In this document: positions 43,101 through 52,482 of the stretch, one piece after another
Layout: every line of letters begins with the position of its first letter
How positions within the stretch are numbered: the stretch's first letter is position 1
Assembly: GCA_003150355.1 (NCBI GenBank)
Contig: QAMJ01000020.1
Coordinates: forward strand, 124,001-188,000
DNA: 64,000 nt
Direction of reading: 5' to 3'
Origin: Clostridiales bacterium
Lineage (GTDB): Bacteria > Bacillota > Clostridia > Oscillospirales > Oscillospiraceae
The notes under the pieces: generated by a model
Told to the model about the DNA's origin: nothing
Databases searched by the model: none
What the model saw: only the letters and a program-made list of their open reading frames with translations
Translations under genes and position numbers: made by a program

Positions 43101-46100
43101 ACGGTAATGTCCTGTCCACCGATACTGTTGTTTACGGTGAGTTCCCCGCGGCTCCTGAAATGGCTGCTGAGAAGACCGTAACAGAAACTGTTGAGGTTCC
43201 CGCTGCCGAAGCCGCGGACGCCGAGACCGGGGAAGCGGATCAGACCTTTACCACCAAAGAGATTAGCACCACCTATTACTTCATCGGCTGGACGCCCGTC
43301 CTGACCCGCGTCACGGGTGATGTTTCCTATCAGGCTGTGTACGCCGCGGAAGAACCCGCCGAGACTCATACCGTCACTTGGGTGAACTACGACGGCACAG
43401 AGTTGTCCGTTGTCAGCGGCGTCAAGGCCGGTGAGATAGTCTCCTACAGTGGAGAGACTCCTGTTAAGAACGCTGACGAACATTACAGCTACACGTTCTC
43501 CGGCTGGGATGCGTCGGAGGATCAGAGCGGCAACATCGTCTATACCGCCGCTTATACCGCAAATGGCATCCCGAGCACCATCACTTGGCAGTATGAGGAC
43601 GGCACAGTCCTGAAAACGGATAGCGTCCCCTATGGCGAGCTGCCCGTCTACAGCGGCACGGTTCCCTCCAAGGCTCCCGAGGGAGACAGAAAGTTCGTGT
43701 TTGCCGGCTGGAGTCCCGCTGTCACTGCAGTTACCGGTGATGCGACTTATACCGCAATTTTCGATAAGGTACTCAGACGCTATACGATCAATTGGGTGAA
43801 CTGGGACGATACCGTTCTGGGCACCACCACGGTAACGGAGGGCGAGACCCCGGCCTATACCGGCGAGACCCCGATCCGCCAGGCGGATATTCAGTATACC
43901 TATACCTTCTCCGGCTGGACTCCGGCAGTGGGCCCCGCCATGGCAGATGAGACCTATAAGGCTGTATTCACAAGCGAAACCGTGAAATACACTGTCTCCT
44001 GGTATGATGAGGACGGCACGACCTTGCTGGGCGAAACCAAGGTTCCCTATGGCGAGCTCCCGGTTTATTCCGGAACGCCCGAAAAGGCCGAGGATGATGA
44101 TTTCATCTATACATTCGTCGGCTGGGATCCCGAACTTGCAAGCGTTCAGGGTAACGCAAGCTATAAGGCGGTGTTCACCAGGACCGCAAAGCTGACTGTC
44201 ACCTGGAAGAACGGCGATACAGTTCTGAAGACCGAAAAGGTCGCTCCCGGAACGGTTCCAAAATACACCGGCGAGGCTCCTGTGAAGGAAGATGATGAAC
44301 AGTTCAGCTACACCTTCGCCGGCTGGGATCCCGAGCCTGCGGCAGTTACCGAGGATACGGTATTCACCGCTGTGTTTGAAAAGACGCTGCACAAGTATAC
44401 CATTACTTGGGTGAACTACGACGGCACCGTGCTTGTCGAGGATAAGGTAACTCGGGGTGATATGCCTGAGTATACGGGCAGCACTCCCACCAAGCCCTAT
44501 GATAACGACTGCTCTTACGAGTTCAGCGGCTGGGCACCGGAGCTGACCGCGGCGATGGAGGATACCACCTACACCGCACAGTTTACCGCTGTGGCTTTCG
44601 TTAAGCACACCGTTAGCTTTGATGCAAACGGCGGCGAGGGAACGATGGAGCCGCAGGTGTTCCGTGTCGGCGTATCTGAGACGCTGAGACCCAACGCCTT
44701 TGCCTGGGAATACCATGAGTTCCTGAACTGGAACACCATGCCCGACGGCAGTGGCGCTACCTATGACAATGAGGGCGCATTGATAAATCTCGATGCTGAT
44801 ATCACTCTCTATGCACAGTGGAAAGAACTGGAGAGACCTCTTGAGCCGATCACGTCTTACAGTGATTTCCTCACCTGCCTGAAGCAGCTTGAAATCTATG
44901 CCAGCCAGTACGCGCTTGAGCATCCCGACGAGGACTCTGTGGCTCTGGTTATCAACTACATCCGCACAGGTGTGAAAAAGTACACCACCACTTCGTGGAA
45001 CACTTTCTGCGGACCTGAAAATACGGCCTTTGTAAACTATGTTGCAGCGCAGGAAGGCTCGAGGGAAGACGCCCAGCGTCTGCGCGCGCTGAAAGAATTC
45101 ACCTTGCCCAACGGCGATGAAGTGGACTTTGCCCATATGTTCGGCTGCATGGACATGGCCTACCATTCCGGCATCCAGAAGACCGCTGATCTGGGAAGCT
45201 GGGCCGGCGACATCTGCGACCTCGTGCAGCTGACCACCAATGCTGGCGTGACCGGTACTGTGGAAGAGATGGCCGAGGAAATCCGCACGACCAACGATAA
45301 GTATTTCCTCTATGATGACCCCGATGCCCATTCTTTCGGACGTCTGGATCTGTACGGCGACTTGGATTCTTTCTACATCCTTAAAAAGATTCCCGAGGGC
45401 CGTCCCATCAGCGCCATAATGGAAAGCTACTTCAATGCGAACCTGAACGAGAGCGCCCGGGCGAAGTTCTTCCTGAGCAACCGCTTCGGCAGCGTCTCCA
45501 CGAAGAGCGAACTCCGCAGTCTCATTCTGGACACCTACCTTGACAACGACGGCATCCTTACTCTGGAAAAGAGTTATGTGCCAAACGGCGTCAATGAAGA
45601 TCTCCGCAAGGCATGCTGCTACGCATTTGCAGACTACCTCTATGAGCAGGCGAAAGATCAGATTGAGAACCCGTACTATACTGTGTTCTCTTCCACCGAA
45701 TCAACGCTGGCTCCCGGTGTGACGCAGGAGACCAATATGGCCATCACTCAGGATGGCAAGCAGATCGTCTATTATATTGCATCTGCGGACATTACCCGGA
45801 GCGATGTCAATGTCTATGCGAATTACGGCCTCAACGACGCTTCTTCCTGGCGCATGACTCGTGTCACTGAGCAGATGAAGGCTGCTGAGGAAAACCACAG
45901 CGATCCTGAATCCGACCGCTATATTCCCAACTACAGCGTGGTGGCCGGCATCAACGGCGACTTTTACAATATGACCAACGGGGCCCCCTCCGGTGCTCTC
46001 GTTATGGAGGGTGTAGAATACCACGGCATCGCCAATGAGAACTTCTTTGGCATCCTCAAGGATGGTACGCCCATCATCGGCGGCGCTGAAGAGTGGAATG

Positions 46101-49100
46101 CCAACGAGAGCAATATTCAGGAAGCTGTTGGCGCGTCCATCATTCTTGTGAAGGACGGCAAGGTTGCCGTCGCCGAAGACAGCAATTACTATAACTCCCG
46201 AGTGTCCCGTACATGCGTTGGTATTACGTACGACGGACGTGTGATCTTTATGGTTCTGGACGGCCGTCAGGAGCCTTTCTCCGCAGGCGGTGCGGCAATT
46301 GAAATTGCGCAGATCATGCTGGATGCAGGCTGCATTGCCGCGGTGAATTTGGACGGCGGCGGTTCTACTACTTTGGCCACCAAGGCAGAAGGCGCGGAAA
46401 CCATTGCTGTTGCAAACCGCCCATCCGATGGCTATGAGCGTTCCGTCAGTTCTTCTCTGATGATCGTCTCTACCGCAAAGCCCTCCAACGTATTTGACCA
46501 TGCGGTGATCTCTGCGGAGTATGACTATCTGACTGTGGGAACCAGTATAGATATTACCGTTTCCGGTGTCACCGCAACCGGCGGCGCTGCTGCAATTCCT
46601 GAAAACAGCGTGCTGAAAGTTTCTGATGAGCAGATCGGCACACTGTCCGAGGGCGTGTTTACGGCCGCCGCTCAAGGCGAAGTTCTGATTCAGCTGGTTT
46701 CCAAGGACGGTACCGTCCTTGGCAGCAAAACGCTGAATGTTGTCGAGCCTACGGATCTCCGGTTCACCAAGAGCAGCATCAACGTTGTCTACGGGGAAGC
46801 AAGCACGCTGCCTATGGAGGCAAGCTACAACGGCAACCCGGTAAAGATCAACTCCAATGACGTGGTGTTTGGTTATGTGAAGGTCTCCCTCGTCTCTGTC
46901 AATGTGAACGGAGAGACTGTTCCTGCCAACCTCAACGAGCTGGTATACGACTATCCCGAAGCAGGCACAATCGAAGGCTTTGACTTTACCGCAAACGAAG
47001 CCGGCGGCCTGCGGACCCTGACCATCGGCGCTATCCTGAAGAATAAGACCGATGAGTTTAATGACAGCTACAGCACAGAGTATCAGAAAGCCTATAATGA
47101 AGCGATCGCCGATCAGTCATCTGTAGAGCAGGCACGCATTCAGGCTCAGAATGCTGCGCTCAGCAAGGCACTCAGTGAGGCTGCCCAGACCGTGGCATAC
47201 ATGTACAAGAGCAGCGAAGCGGAATTTGACTTCAGCACAGCCTATGGAGACGGCCTGCTCGCATGGACCCGTACCGTTCCCAACTCCGTTTATAAGGATG
47301 ATACGGCTACCTATTACCTGAAGGGTCAGCAGGCTGAAATTGACTACACCTTCGCGGTGGATATGTCTAAGATAGCCATTCCCGAGAAGCTGACGAAGCT
47401 GCTGTATATGCTGCCCGGCGGCGATCAGGAAGGCAGAACTGCATGGGACTTCATGCTTCAGCTTGCAGAGCGTATCAGCCCGCTTACAACGGTTACGATA
47501 ACCATAAATGTACCTGAGGGCTTTACGGCGGATACGACCGACCTGAGGCTTGCCAATGAACTGTTTACCCTGTCCTCCTGCGAGATCAAGGACGGTGTTC
47601 TGACGGTCGTCTGCAACTTTATTGCACAGTCCGAGCCCATTAATCCTACCACAGTTAACCCGCTGTGCGTGCTGAGCGGCCTGAAGTTCGTCGCTGATGA
47701 CGGCGCATGGCCTCTGGACGGCAGTGATTTGGAAAGCTATGCAGCAGGCGAACTGAGTTACGATATCTATGCACACTTCCACATTCTGGAGAGCCTTGCA
47801 CAAAAGGAGGATTTCCAGAAAGAATACGGCCTGTATCCATATAACAATACGGCTAATATCCCGGGTGACTCCGGCGCCCACTTCATGGACACCGTGGCGC
47901 AGTTCGAGGATCGCTGCTACCTGCACAGGGACAGCGCGGATGAACGCAACGGCTGGTACAGGGAAGACAACAGCTGGTCTTACTACGTAGACGGTACCGC
48001 CCTCACGGGGGCTCAGGAGCTGCCGAGCCATATTGCTGATGAATCCGGCAAGTTCTGGTATGACCTTGGCGAAGACGGCAAGTGCAGCGGTAAGCTCACC
48101 GGCTTGTTTGAGAAAGACGGAAACCACTACTATGCGCGCCTGGGTGTGCTGGTCACTGGCTGGCAGTCCATTGCAGATGCGGACGGCAATTCCTACTTCT
48201 ACTACTTCGATAAGACAAACGGCAAAATGCTGACCGGCTATACCGAAGCGGATGTGGAGGGCCTGTTCTACACTTTCGATGAAAACGGCAAGCTGATAAG
48301 AGGTGCTTTCCGCACTGATGAACGGGGCACGAAGTATTTTGTGGCAGGTGAATCTTGGTTCCGGAGATTCGTAACTCTGGAGGAGGGAACCTACTGGATC
48401 GAGCGTAATGGGTACGTTGCCTATGGCAATGCCCCGACGGTTCTCGACAACGTCATGGACTATACATGGTACCACTTTGACGAGGAAACCGGCGTTATGA
48501 CCGGCCCGTGCAGCGGCTTTGCGACGTATAACGGAACCATGGACGAGTTCGGCCCAGGAAGCCTCTACTATGTCGATAAAAACGGCAAGCCTTTCTATGG
48601 CGCAATCAAGGTGGATGATGGAATCATCTTCACCGCAACAGCCGGTCTGGTCTACCGGAATCGGAGCTGCTACATTTCCGATACCACCGAACAAAGAGGA
48701 TGCAGCCTTGGCATAGGTACGTATTGGTGCGACGAAAACGGCTACATTATTGGCAATGGTTTTGCCGACATCAATGGAGCAACGTACTACTACAGTGATT
48801 ATGTAATCGCCAAGGGCTTCACCAAAATCGGTGATGACTACTATCTGTTCAACAGCGGCAACGGCAAGATGGCAAAGGACGCCACCATGTGGGTCCCGGC
48901 TAACAGCTATGGCATAGAGCCCGGTATGCACTACTTCCAGCCCGACGGCAAGATGTTTGTTCCTGACCTGGAGACCGGTGTCAAGAAGATCGTCAATGAA
49001 AACGGGAAGCTCTACTTTACGATCGACGGTGTTAAGATGACCAACGGACTCAACGAGCTGGACGGCGAGTACTACTACGCACAGACTAACGGTGAACTTG

Positions 49101-49852
49101 TAGTCGGAAAGACTGGCTGGGTCAGCCAGAAAAACGGCCTGATTCCCGACAAGGGTGACTGGTACGCCTTTGATGAAATGGGAAGACTGCAGAAAACCGG
49201 CTTTGTCACCGGCAATGACGGCTATGTATACTACTATGACGACTGTGTTATGGCACTCGGCTTTACCAAGATCGGTGAGGACTACTACTTCTTCAATGCA
49301 GGCAGCGGCAAGTTGTACAAGGACACCACTCTGTGGGTCGGAAGCAACAGCTATGGCGTAGAGCCTGGTATGCACTACTTCCAGCCCGACGGCAAGATGT
49401 TTGTTCCTGAGCTGACCGGCGTTAAGAAGATTATCAATGAAAACGGGAAGCTCTACTTTACGATCGACGGCGTCAAGATGACCAACGGACTCAACGAGTT
49501 GGACGGCGAGTACTACTACGCACAGACCAACGGTGAACTTATAGTCGGCAAGACTGGCTGGGTCAGCCAGAAAAACGGCCTGATTCCCGACAAGGGCAAC
49601 TGGTATGCCTTTGATGAAATGGGAAGACTGCAGAAAACCGGCTTTGTCACCGACAATGACGGCTATGTATACTACTATGACGACTGCGTTATGGCACTTG
49701 GCTTTACCAAGGTTGGTGAGAACTACTACTTCTTCAATGCAGGCAGCGGCAAGTTGTACAAGGACACCACTCTGTGGGTCGGAAACAACAGCTACGGCAT
49801 CACCGGCGGTATGTATCGTTTTGGCACAGATGGAAAAATGGTACAGGGGTAA
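40127..49852 (+). CDS. giant secreted protein: InlB-like repeats, phosphodiester glycosidase, choline-binding-like repeats
   Basis: A 3241-residue exported protein. Signal peptide about 1-33 (cut near T-A-S-A-A). Residues about 35-690 form beta-rich, Gly/Ser-rich domains. About 700-1565 are a dozen InlB/Listeria-Bacteroides (Flg_new) repeats, each about 65-80 residues with F-x-G-W and Y-x-A-x-F ends. About 1566-1865 form a helical domain containing D-F-A-H-M-F-G-C-M-D and G-S-W-A-G-D-I-C-D. About 1870-2116 form a phosphodiester glycosidase (NAGPA) domain with N-G-D-F-Y and N-L-D-G-G-G-S-T-T. A Big-like region and unknown domains follow to about 2600. About 2625-3241 are cell-wall/choline-binding-type repeats rich in G-x-x-Y-Y-F. 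No sortase signal; attachment should be through the repeats. Confidence 0.92.
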   Translation: MTRRILKNFLSFILMAAMLLSMVPAVTITASAANSGEVTGLTNDNVGLSFSGDKEDTWSANGTTVTGSIQSSSGCGTTHYSSTLTLTNKRSIPAVLSFDYAIDQQGGTIKVDGTDVTAGGTFSKEIAAGGMVAVYIKSNSTSAPTKITLTNIALSANVEATVTFLPAENGSYNVNGNPVIEEYSNTQNAVNAYKLAAVPDEGYQFRGWYNVTTGECLGTDTTLTLNVESNCTITAKFLSEDANLFEAGTQTYEDLGEAVAYAKEHGISKVTLLSKNATLTEDCTIPAGVTLLVPHDAAKTLFTTTPTALTPGKQAATIKNEFKSLTLAEGVTLTVEGGLSVGGQYQSASGGSNSYMSGNYGQVWLKAGSNITVNSGGSLYAWGFVSGDGTVTVKSGGNVYEWYQILDFRGGSATMGIGNKVFPFSQYDIQNVESAMTLEQGATETAYAAVYASSRINASAIPFIGDSGMFKIVSGSLTKMYDGSTDRIIYTVNGEAEINNLNLKLAGMSVNSKEYVLPITNNMTINLAEGSNLTVNQTAALLPGVQANIAVGANLVISNGSAIYTYDQDEWGGYCDTYSLKFKAVGYAPSKAYNRTENDLVDAMMNVNGTLTVRGSLYTTESGANICSSEGTGVYEQSGSVGTETVTYQYTQSGSAVTAHKIPITPAKLHNADGTYEETKDAVVNDVWNYEDGKWTLDAASKCTVTFDANNGSGKTSTQEVTVDVATPLEANEFTYEGYTFTGWNTKTDGTGESYADKAEVTLTEDITLYAQWKIKTFTVTWKNGNTDLYTEEVEYGKTPEYVGDTPAKAATVQYTYTFKGWSPEPAPIKANTTYEAQFDQTVNKYTITWYDEDGTTVLAVSDVEYGTMPVYPDGEPTKTGSADITYVFNGWTPALAKVTAAASYTATFRAVNNHTVIWVNWDGTELDRATVTAEQTPEYTGVTPERAGDEQYAYVFSGWEPVQGPNDSDMIYKAVFEKTERSYNVTWLDENGNVLSTDTVVYGEFPAAPEMAAEKTVTETVEVPAAEAADAETGEADQTFTTKEISTTYYFIGWTPVLTRVTGDVSYQAVYAAEEPAETHTVTWVNYDGTELSVVSGVKAGEIVSYSGETPVKNADEHYSYTFSGWDASEDQSGNIVYTAAYTANGIPSTITWQYEDGTVLKTDSVPYGELPVYSGTVPSKAPEGDRKFVFAGWSPAVTAVTGDATYTAIFDKVLRRYTINWVNWDDTVLGTTTVTEGETPAYTGETPIRQADIQYTYTFSGWTPAVGPAMADETYKAVFTSETVKYTVSWYDEDGTTLLGETKVPYGELPVYSGTPEKAEDDDFIYTFVGWDPELASVQGNASYKAVFTRTAKLTVTWKNGDTVLKTEKVAPGTVPKYTGEAPVKEDDEQFSYTFAGWDPEPAAVTEDTVFTAVFEKTLHKYTITWVNYDGTVLVEDKVTRGDMPEYTGSTPTKPYDNDCSYEFSGWAPELTAAMEDTTYTAQFTAVAFVKHTVSFDANGGEGTMEPQVFRVGVSETLRPNAFAWEYHEFLNWNTMPDGSGATYDNEGALINLDADITLYAQWKELERPLEPITSYSDFLTCLKQLEIYASQYALEHPDEDSVALVINYIRTGVKKYTTTSWNTFCGPENTAFVNYVAAQEGSREDAQRLRALKEFTLPNGDEVDFAHMFGCMDMAYHSGIQKTADLGSWAGDICDLVQLTTNAGVTGTVEEMAEEIRTTNDKYFLYDDPDAHSFGRLDLYGDLDSFYILKKIPEGRPISAIMESYFNANLNESARAKFFLSNRFGSVSTKSELRSLILDTYLDNDGILTLEKSYVPNGVNEDLRKACCYAFADYLYEQAKDQIENPYYTVFSSTESTLAPGVTQETNMAITQDGKQIVYYIASADITRSDVNVYANYGLNDASSWRMTRVTEQMKAAEENHSDPESDRYIPNYSVVAGINGDFYNMTNGAPSGALVMEGVEYHGIANENFFGILKDGTPIIGGAEEWNANESNIQEAVGASIILVKDGKVAVAEDSNYYNSRVSRTCVGITYDGRVIFMVLDGRQEPFSAGGAAIEIAQIMLDAGCIAAVNLDGGGSTTLATKAEGAETIAVANRPSDGYERSVSSSLMIVSTAKPSNVFDHAVISAEYDYLTVGTSIDITVSGVTATGGAAAIPENSVLKVSDEQIGTLSEGVFTAAAQGEVLIQLVSKDGTVLGSKTLNVVEPTDLRFTKSSINVVYGEASTLPMEASYNGNPVKINSNDVVFGYVKVSLVSVNVNGETVPANLNELVYDYPEAGTIEGFDFTANEAGGLRTLTIGAILKNKTDEFNDSYSTEYQKAYNEAIADQSSVEQARIQAQNAALSKALSEAAQTVAYMYKSSEAEFDFSTAYGDGLLAWTRTVPNSVYKDDTATYYLKGQQAEIDYTFAVDMSKIAIPEKLTKLLYMLPGGDQEGRTAWDFMLQLAERISPLTTVTITINVPEGFTADTTDLRLANELFTLSSCEIKDGVLTVVCNFIAQSEPINPTTVNPLCVLSGLKFVADDGAWPLDGSDLESYAAGELSYDIYAHFHILESLAQKEDFQKEYGLYPYNNTANIPGDSGAHFMDTVAQFEDRCYLHRDSADERNGWYREDNSWSYYVDGTALTGAQELPSHIADESGKFWYDLGEDGKCSGKLTGLFEKDGNHYYARLGVLVTGWQSIADADGNSYFYYFDKTNGKMLTGYTEADVEGLFYTFDENGKLIRGAFRTDERGTKYFVAGESWFRRFVTLEEGTYWIERNGYVAYGNAPTVLDNVMDYTWYHFDEETGVMTGPCSGFATYNGTMDEFGPGSLYYVDKNGKPFYGAIKVDDGIIFTATAGLVYRNRSCYISDTTEQRGCSLGIGTYWCDENGYIIGNGFADINGATYYYSDYVIAKGFTKIGDDYYLFNSGNGKMAKDATMWVPANSYGIEPGMHYFQPDGKMFVPDLETGVKKIVNENGKLYFTIDGVKMTNGLNELDGEYYYAQTNGELVVGKTGWVSQKNGLIPDKGDWYAFDEMGRLQKTGFVTGNDGYVYYYDDCVMALGFTKIGEDYYFFNAGSGKLYKDTTLWVGSNSYGVEPGMHYFQPDGKMFVPELTGVKKIINENGKLYFTIDGVKMTNGLNELDGEYYYAQTNGELIVGKTGWVSQKNGLIPDKGNWYAFDEMGRLQKTGFVTDNDGYVYYYDDCVMALGFTKVGENYYFFNAGSGKLYKDTTLWVGNNSYGITGGMYRFGTDGKMVQG
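48800..49849 (+). repeat. long tandem repeat in the giant gene
   Basis: Units of about 444 and 441 bases, nearly identical in DNA, encode the G-x-D-Y-Y-F-F-N ... H-Y-F-Q-P-D-G-K-M-F-V-P ... wall-binding modules. For example the H-Y-F-Q-P-D-G-K block recurs from 48928 and 49372. Near identity suggests recent duplication and possible length variation between strains. Confidence 0.8.
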
Positions 49853-49880
49853 GAGCATAGCTTTTTAGAAACAAAACCAT

Positions 49881-49911
49881 ACGGGGCTTCACAGCTATAG
49901 TGAAGCCCCGT
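49881..49911 (+). terminator. hairpin after the giant gene
   Basis: Perfect 12-bp stem (49881-49892 with 49900-49911). On the plus strand no T-run follows; on the minus strand a T-rich stretch does. Partial terminator or processing site, since two more polysaccharide genes continue on the same strand. Confidence 0.5.
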
Positions 49912-49952
49912 GTCGTATGACAGTTCGCGGTATCAACGTATGAGGTATGTAT

Positions 49953-50915
49953 ATGAAATTCAGCATTGTCGTCCCGGTTTATAATGCAGAACCCTTTCTG
50001 GACTCTTGCATTCAATCAGTTGAATCACAGCTCTCTTCAGATTGGGAGCTGATCCTGATCGACGACGGTTCATCGGATAAGAGCGGTAAAATGCTGGATG
50101 ACTATGCAATGAAGGATTCCAGAATTCATGTGATCCATCAGGAAAACTGCGGTCAGTTTTATGCACGTCAGAAGGGTGTCAGCTTGTCGACCGGTGATTA
50201 TATTGTGTTTCTGGACAGCGATGACGCGTTGGAACCTGAATGCCTAAAAGTGATACAGCGTGCAGTTTGTGATCACGATCCGGACATCGTCTTATATACA
50301 GGACGTATTTTCAAGGACGGCGCAGATGCGGGACGAAGTGTTGGAGATATAGCATCTGCTGAGCTGGAACTTTCGGCGCACTGGCTGAAAAAACAGCTGA
50401 TCTCCTCGCATCGCTTCAATTCCCTTTGGCTGAAAGCATTTCGCAGAGAAGTCTTTAACGGAGATACTACCGATTACTCATGCTTTTATGGAACGCACTG
50501 CGGCGAAGACAAGGCGCAGCTGCTGTACCCTGTGACGAACGCAAAAAAGATCTGGTACCTTCCGGATCGACTGTACCAGTATCATCAGCGCACTGACAGT
50601 ACGATGCATCAATGCCGACCGGATACGATTTCTCGAATGATGGCAAGGGAAATGTTTACGCTCCTTTACCAATTTATGCAAACATGGGGGATGACGGAGC
50701 CTGCAGATCTGGAAGAGGTTGCTGTTTATTACCTGAAAAATTACTTGTCGGTCTATTATAACTGCCGAAAATGCTGCACAGCAAAGGAACGTCAGATCCT
50801 GAGACAGTATCCGTGGAATAAAGAGATCGATAAAACGGCAATGCGGTATTTCTTCAGTTCCAGATTAACTGTGAAAGAAAGAGCAAAACTGCTGGCAGCG
50901 CTGGCAAGGGCGTGA
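49953..50915 (+). CDS. GT2-family glycosyltransferase
   Basis: A 320-residue GT-A enzyme: F-S-I-V-V-P-V-Y-N-A-E, I-D-D-G-S-S-D-K-S-G and V-F-L-D-S-D-D-A-L-E are all present. The second ATG (49953) is used because GAGG lies seven bases before it. It lies after the giant gene and overlaps the flippase gene by GTGA, so both belong to the polysaccharide locus. Confidence 0.9.
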   Translation: MKFSIVVPVYNAEPFLDSCIQSVESQLSSDWELILIDDGSSDKSGKMLDDYAMKDSRIHVIHQENCGQFYARQKGVSLSTGDYIVFLDSDDALEPECLKVIQRAVCDHDPDIVLYTGRIFKDGADAGRSVGDIASAELELSAHWLKKQLISSHRFNSLWLKAFRREVFNGDTTDYSCFYGTHCGEDKAQLLYPVTNAKKIWYLPDRLYQYHQRTDSTMHQCRPDTISRMMAREMFTLLYQFMQTWGMTEPADLEEVAVYYLKNYLSVYYNCRKCCTAKERQILRQYPWNKEIDKTAMRYFFSSRLTVKERAKLLAALARA

Positions 50916-52402
50916 CAGAAGCGATGGAGCAGATAACGAAACCAAGGAAAACAGACGAATCAAAACTGAATATCCTGACGCAGCTTCTCAATCAGCTTGT
51001 TACAACGGCCTGCGGAATTTTGATCCCGCGGATCCTGATTGCAGCCTATGGCTCTGAGGCTTACGGTATCTCAGCCTCAATCGCCCAGTTCCTGTCCTAC
51101 ATTACCTTGTTTGAGGGTGGGATAGGCGGCGTTGCCCGTGCAAAGCTTTATGGGCCGCTTGCAAAAAATGACACTTCAGAAACAAGCTCGGTATATTATG
51201 CGGTAAGAGAATTCTTCAATCATGTCGCGGCCGTATTTGTTGTCTACAGTGTCATTCTGGGACTTTGTTATCACGATTTGGCCCACGTGACAATTTTCTC
51301 AAAGACGTATATTTTCCTGCTTGTATTATCTATCGGTCTGGCTACATTAGCAAAGTACGTAGGAGGTCTGGCAAACCTTACCCTGATCGTTGCGGACAAA
51401 AAAGCGTATGTCAACAATCTGATCATGGTTGGCACCACGATGATCAATACAGCCGCAGTTGCTATTCTGGTCAGAATGGGTGCCGGGCTGGTGTTTGTAA
51501 AACTTGGTAGCAGTCTCATTTTTGTTGTGCGGCCAGTTCTCTATGCGGTTTATGTCAAGAAGCATTATATTCTTACCCGGAGCAGCAAAAAAACTGCCTT
51601 GGATCAAAAATGGACAGGGATCGGTCAGCATATCGCATATTTCCTTCATAAGAACACGGATATAGTGCTTCTTACTCTGCTGGCGGATTTGCGTTTAGTT
51701 GCGGTCTACTCCGTACATAACATGGTGATCAACAGCATTCGCTCCATTACAGAAGCTCTTTCAGGCGGCATGGAGGCGGTATTTGGTGAGTGTATAGCCA
51801 AAGACGACAAATCAGCTCTCCAGAAAACTTACCGGAAATATAAAACACTACTATCGGCAGGCACACTGGTTCTGTTTTCCTGCGCAGGGATATTGATCGT
51901 CCCGTTCATCAGGCTCTACACAAAGGGAATAACCGATGTGAATTATATTCAGCCTGCATTTGCCTGGGTTTTCCTCCTCGCGGAGGCAGTGAACTGTCTG
52001 GTGCTGCCTTGCTCAAGCCTGCCGGTGGCAGCTGATCATTTGAAGCAAACACGCTGGGGAGCCTATAGCGAAGCTTTGATCAACATCATTCTTTCCTGCA
52101 TCCTGATCAAGTGGGAGCCGCTGCTTGGCGTTGCAATCGGAACTCTGGTCGCAACGGTGTTCAGAGCGATCTACTACATGGCCTACTCCGCAAAGAATAT
52201 ATTGCGTCTGCCGATTCATAGGATCCTGCTTACGTTCTTCGTGACGATCCTCCTTTTATTTGCAGTCACATTATGCGGCGTTTTAATGATCCGGACAGTG
52301 GTGATAAAAAACTTCATCTCCTGGACGCTATGTGGTGGGCTGTGCTTCCTGATCATAGCACTTCCTGCAGCCTTTGCAGCACGAAAAATATGCAGCAAAT
52401 AG
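50912..52402 (+). CDS. Wzx-type oligosaccharide flippase
   Basis: A 496-residue protein with about 14 membrane helices, of the MATE/MOP polysaccharide exporter superfamily: N-I-L-T-Q-L-L-N-Q-L-V-T-T at the start and repeated helix pairs. It flips the lipid-linked repeat unit across the membrane before Wzy polymerisation. The GTG at 50912 overlaps the previous stop; an ATG at 50924 is possible. A terminator follows. Confidence 0.88.
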   Translation: MTEAMEQITKPRKTDESKLNILTQLLNQLVTTACGILIPRILIAAYGSEAYGISASIAQFLSYITLFEGGIGGVARAKLYGPLAKNDTSETSSVYYAVREFFNHVAAVFVVYSVILGLCYHDLAHVTIFSKTYIFLLVLSIGLATLAKYVGGLANLTLIVADKKAYVNNLIMVGTTMINTAAVAILVRMGAGLVFVKLGSSLIFVVRPVLYAVYVKKHYILTRSSKKTALDQKWTGIGQHIAYFLHKNTDIVLLTLLADLRLVAVYSVHNMVINSIRSITEALSGGMEAVFGECIAKDDKSALQKTYRKYKTLLSAGTLVLFSCAGILIVPFIRLYTKGITDVNYIQPAFAWVFLLAEAVNCLVLPCSSLPVAADHLKQTRWGAYSEALINIILSCILIKWEPLLGVAIGTLVATVFRAIYYMAYSAKNILRLPIHRILLTFFVTILLLFAVTLCGVLMIRTVVIKNFISWTLCGGLCFLIIALPAAFAARKICSK

Positions 52403-52437
52403 CCTGCTCACGCTATTGCAGGTTCCAAAAAAAGTTA

Positions 52438-52473
52438 GGGGTATCCGGTTTTTCCGGATACCCCAAGCTTTTT
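52438..52473 (+). terminator. terminator of the polysaccharide locus
   Basis: GGGGTATCCGG (52438-52448) pairs with CCGGATACCCC (52454-52464), T5 loop, then AAGCTTTTT. Confidence 0.85.
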
Positions 52474-52482
52474 CAGCTCGCT

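Noticed and set aside
42200..44820. Regularly spaced repeats in the giant gene as a possible CRISPR-like array
   Set aside because: The repeats are coding, degenerate at DNA level and keep the reading frame. They encode InlB-like domains. No CRISPR array or cas gene was seen in the window.
40493..45331. Very long minus-strand open frame (1612 codons) under the giant gene, and another at 47117-49858
   Set aside because: They are antisense to a clearly coding gene with signal peptide and known domains. They have low-complexity translations and no ribosome sites or family motifs. They arise from codon bias in the repeat-rich gene.
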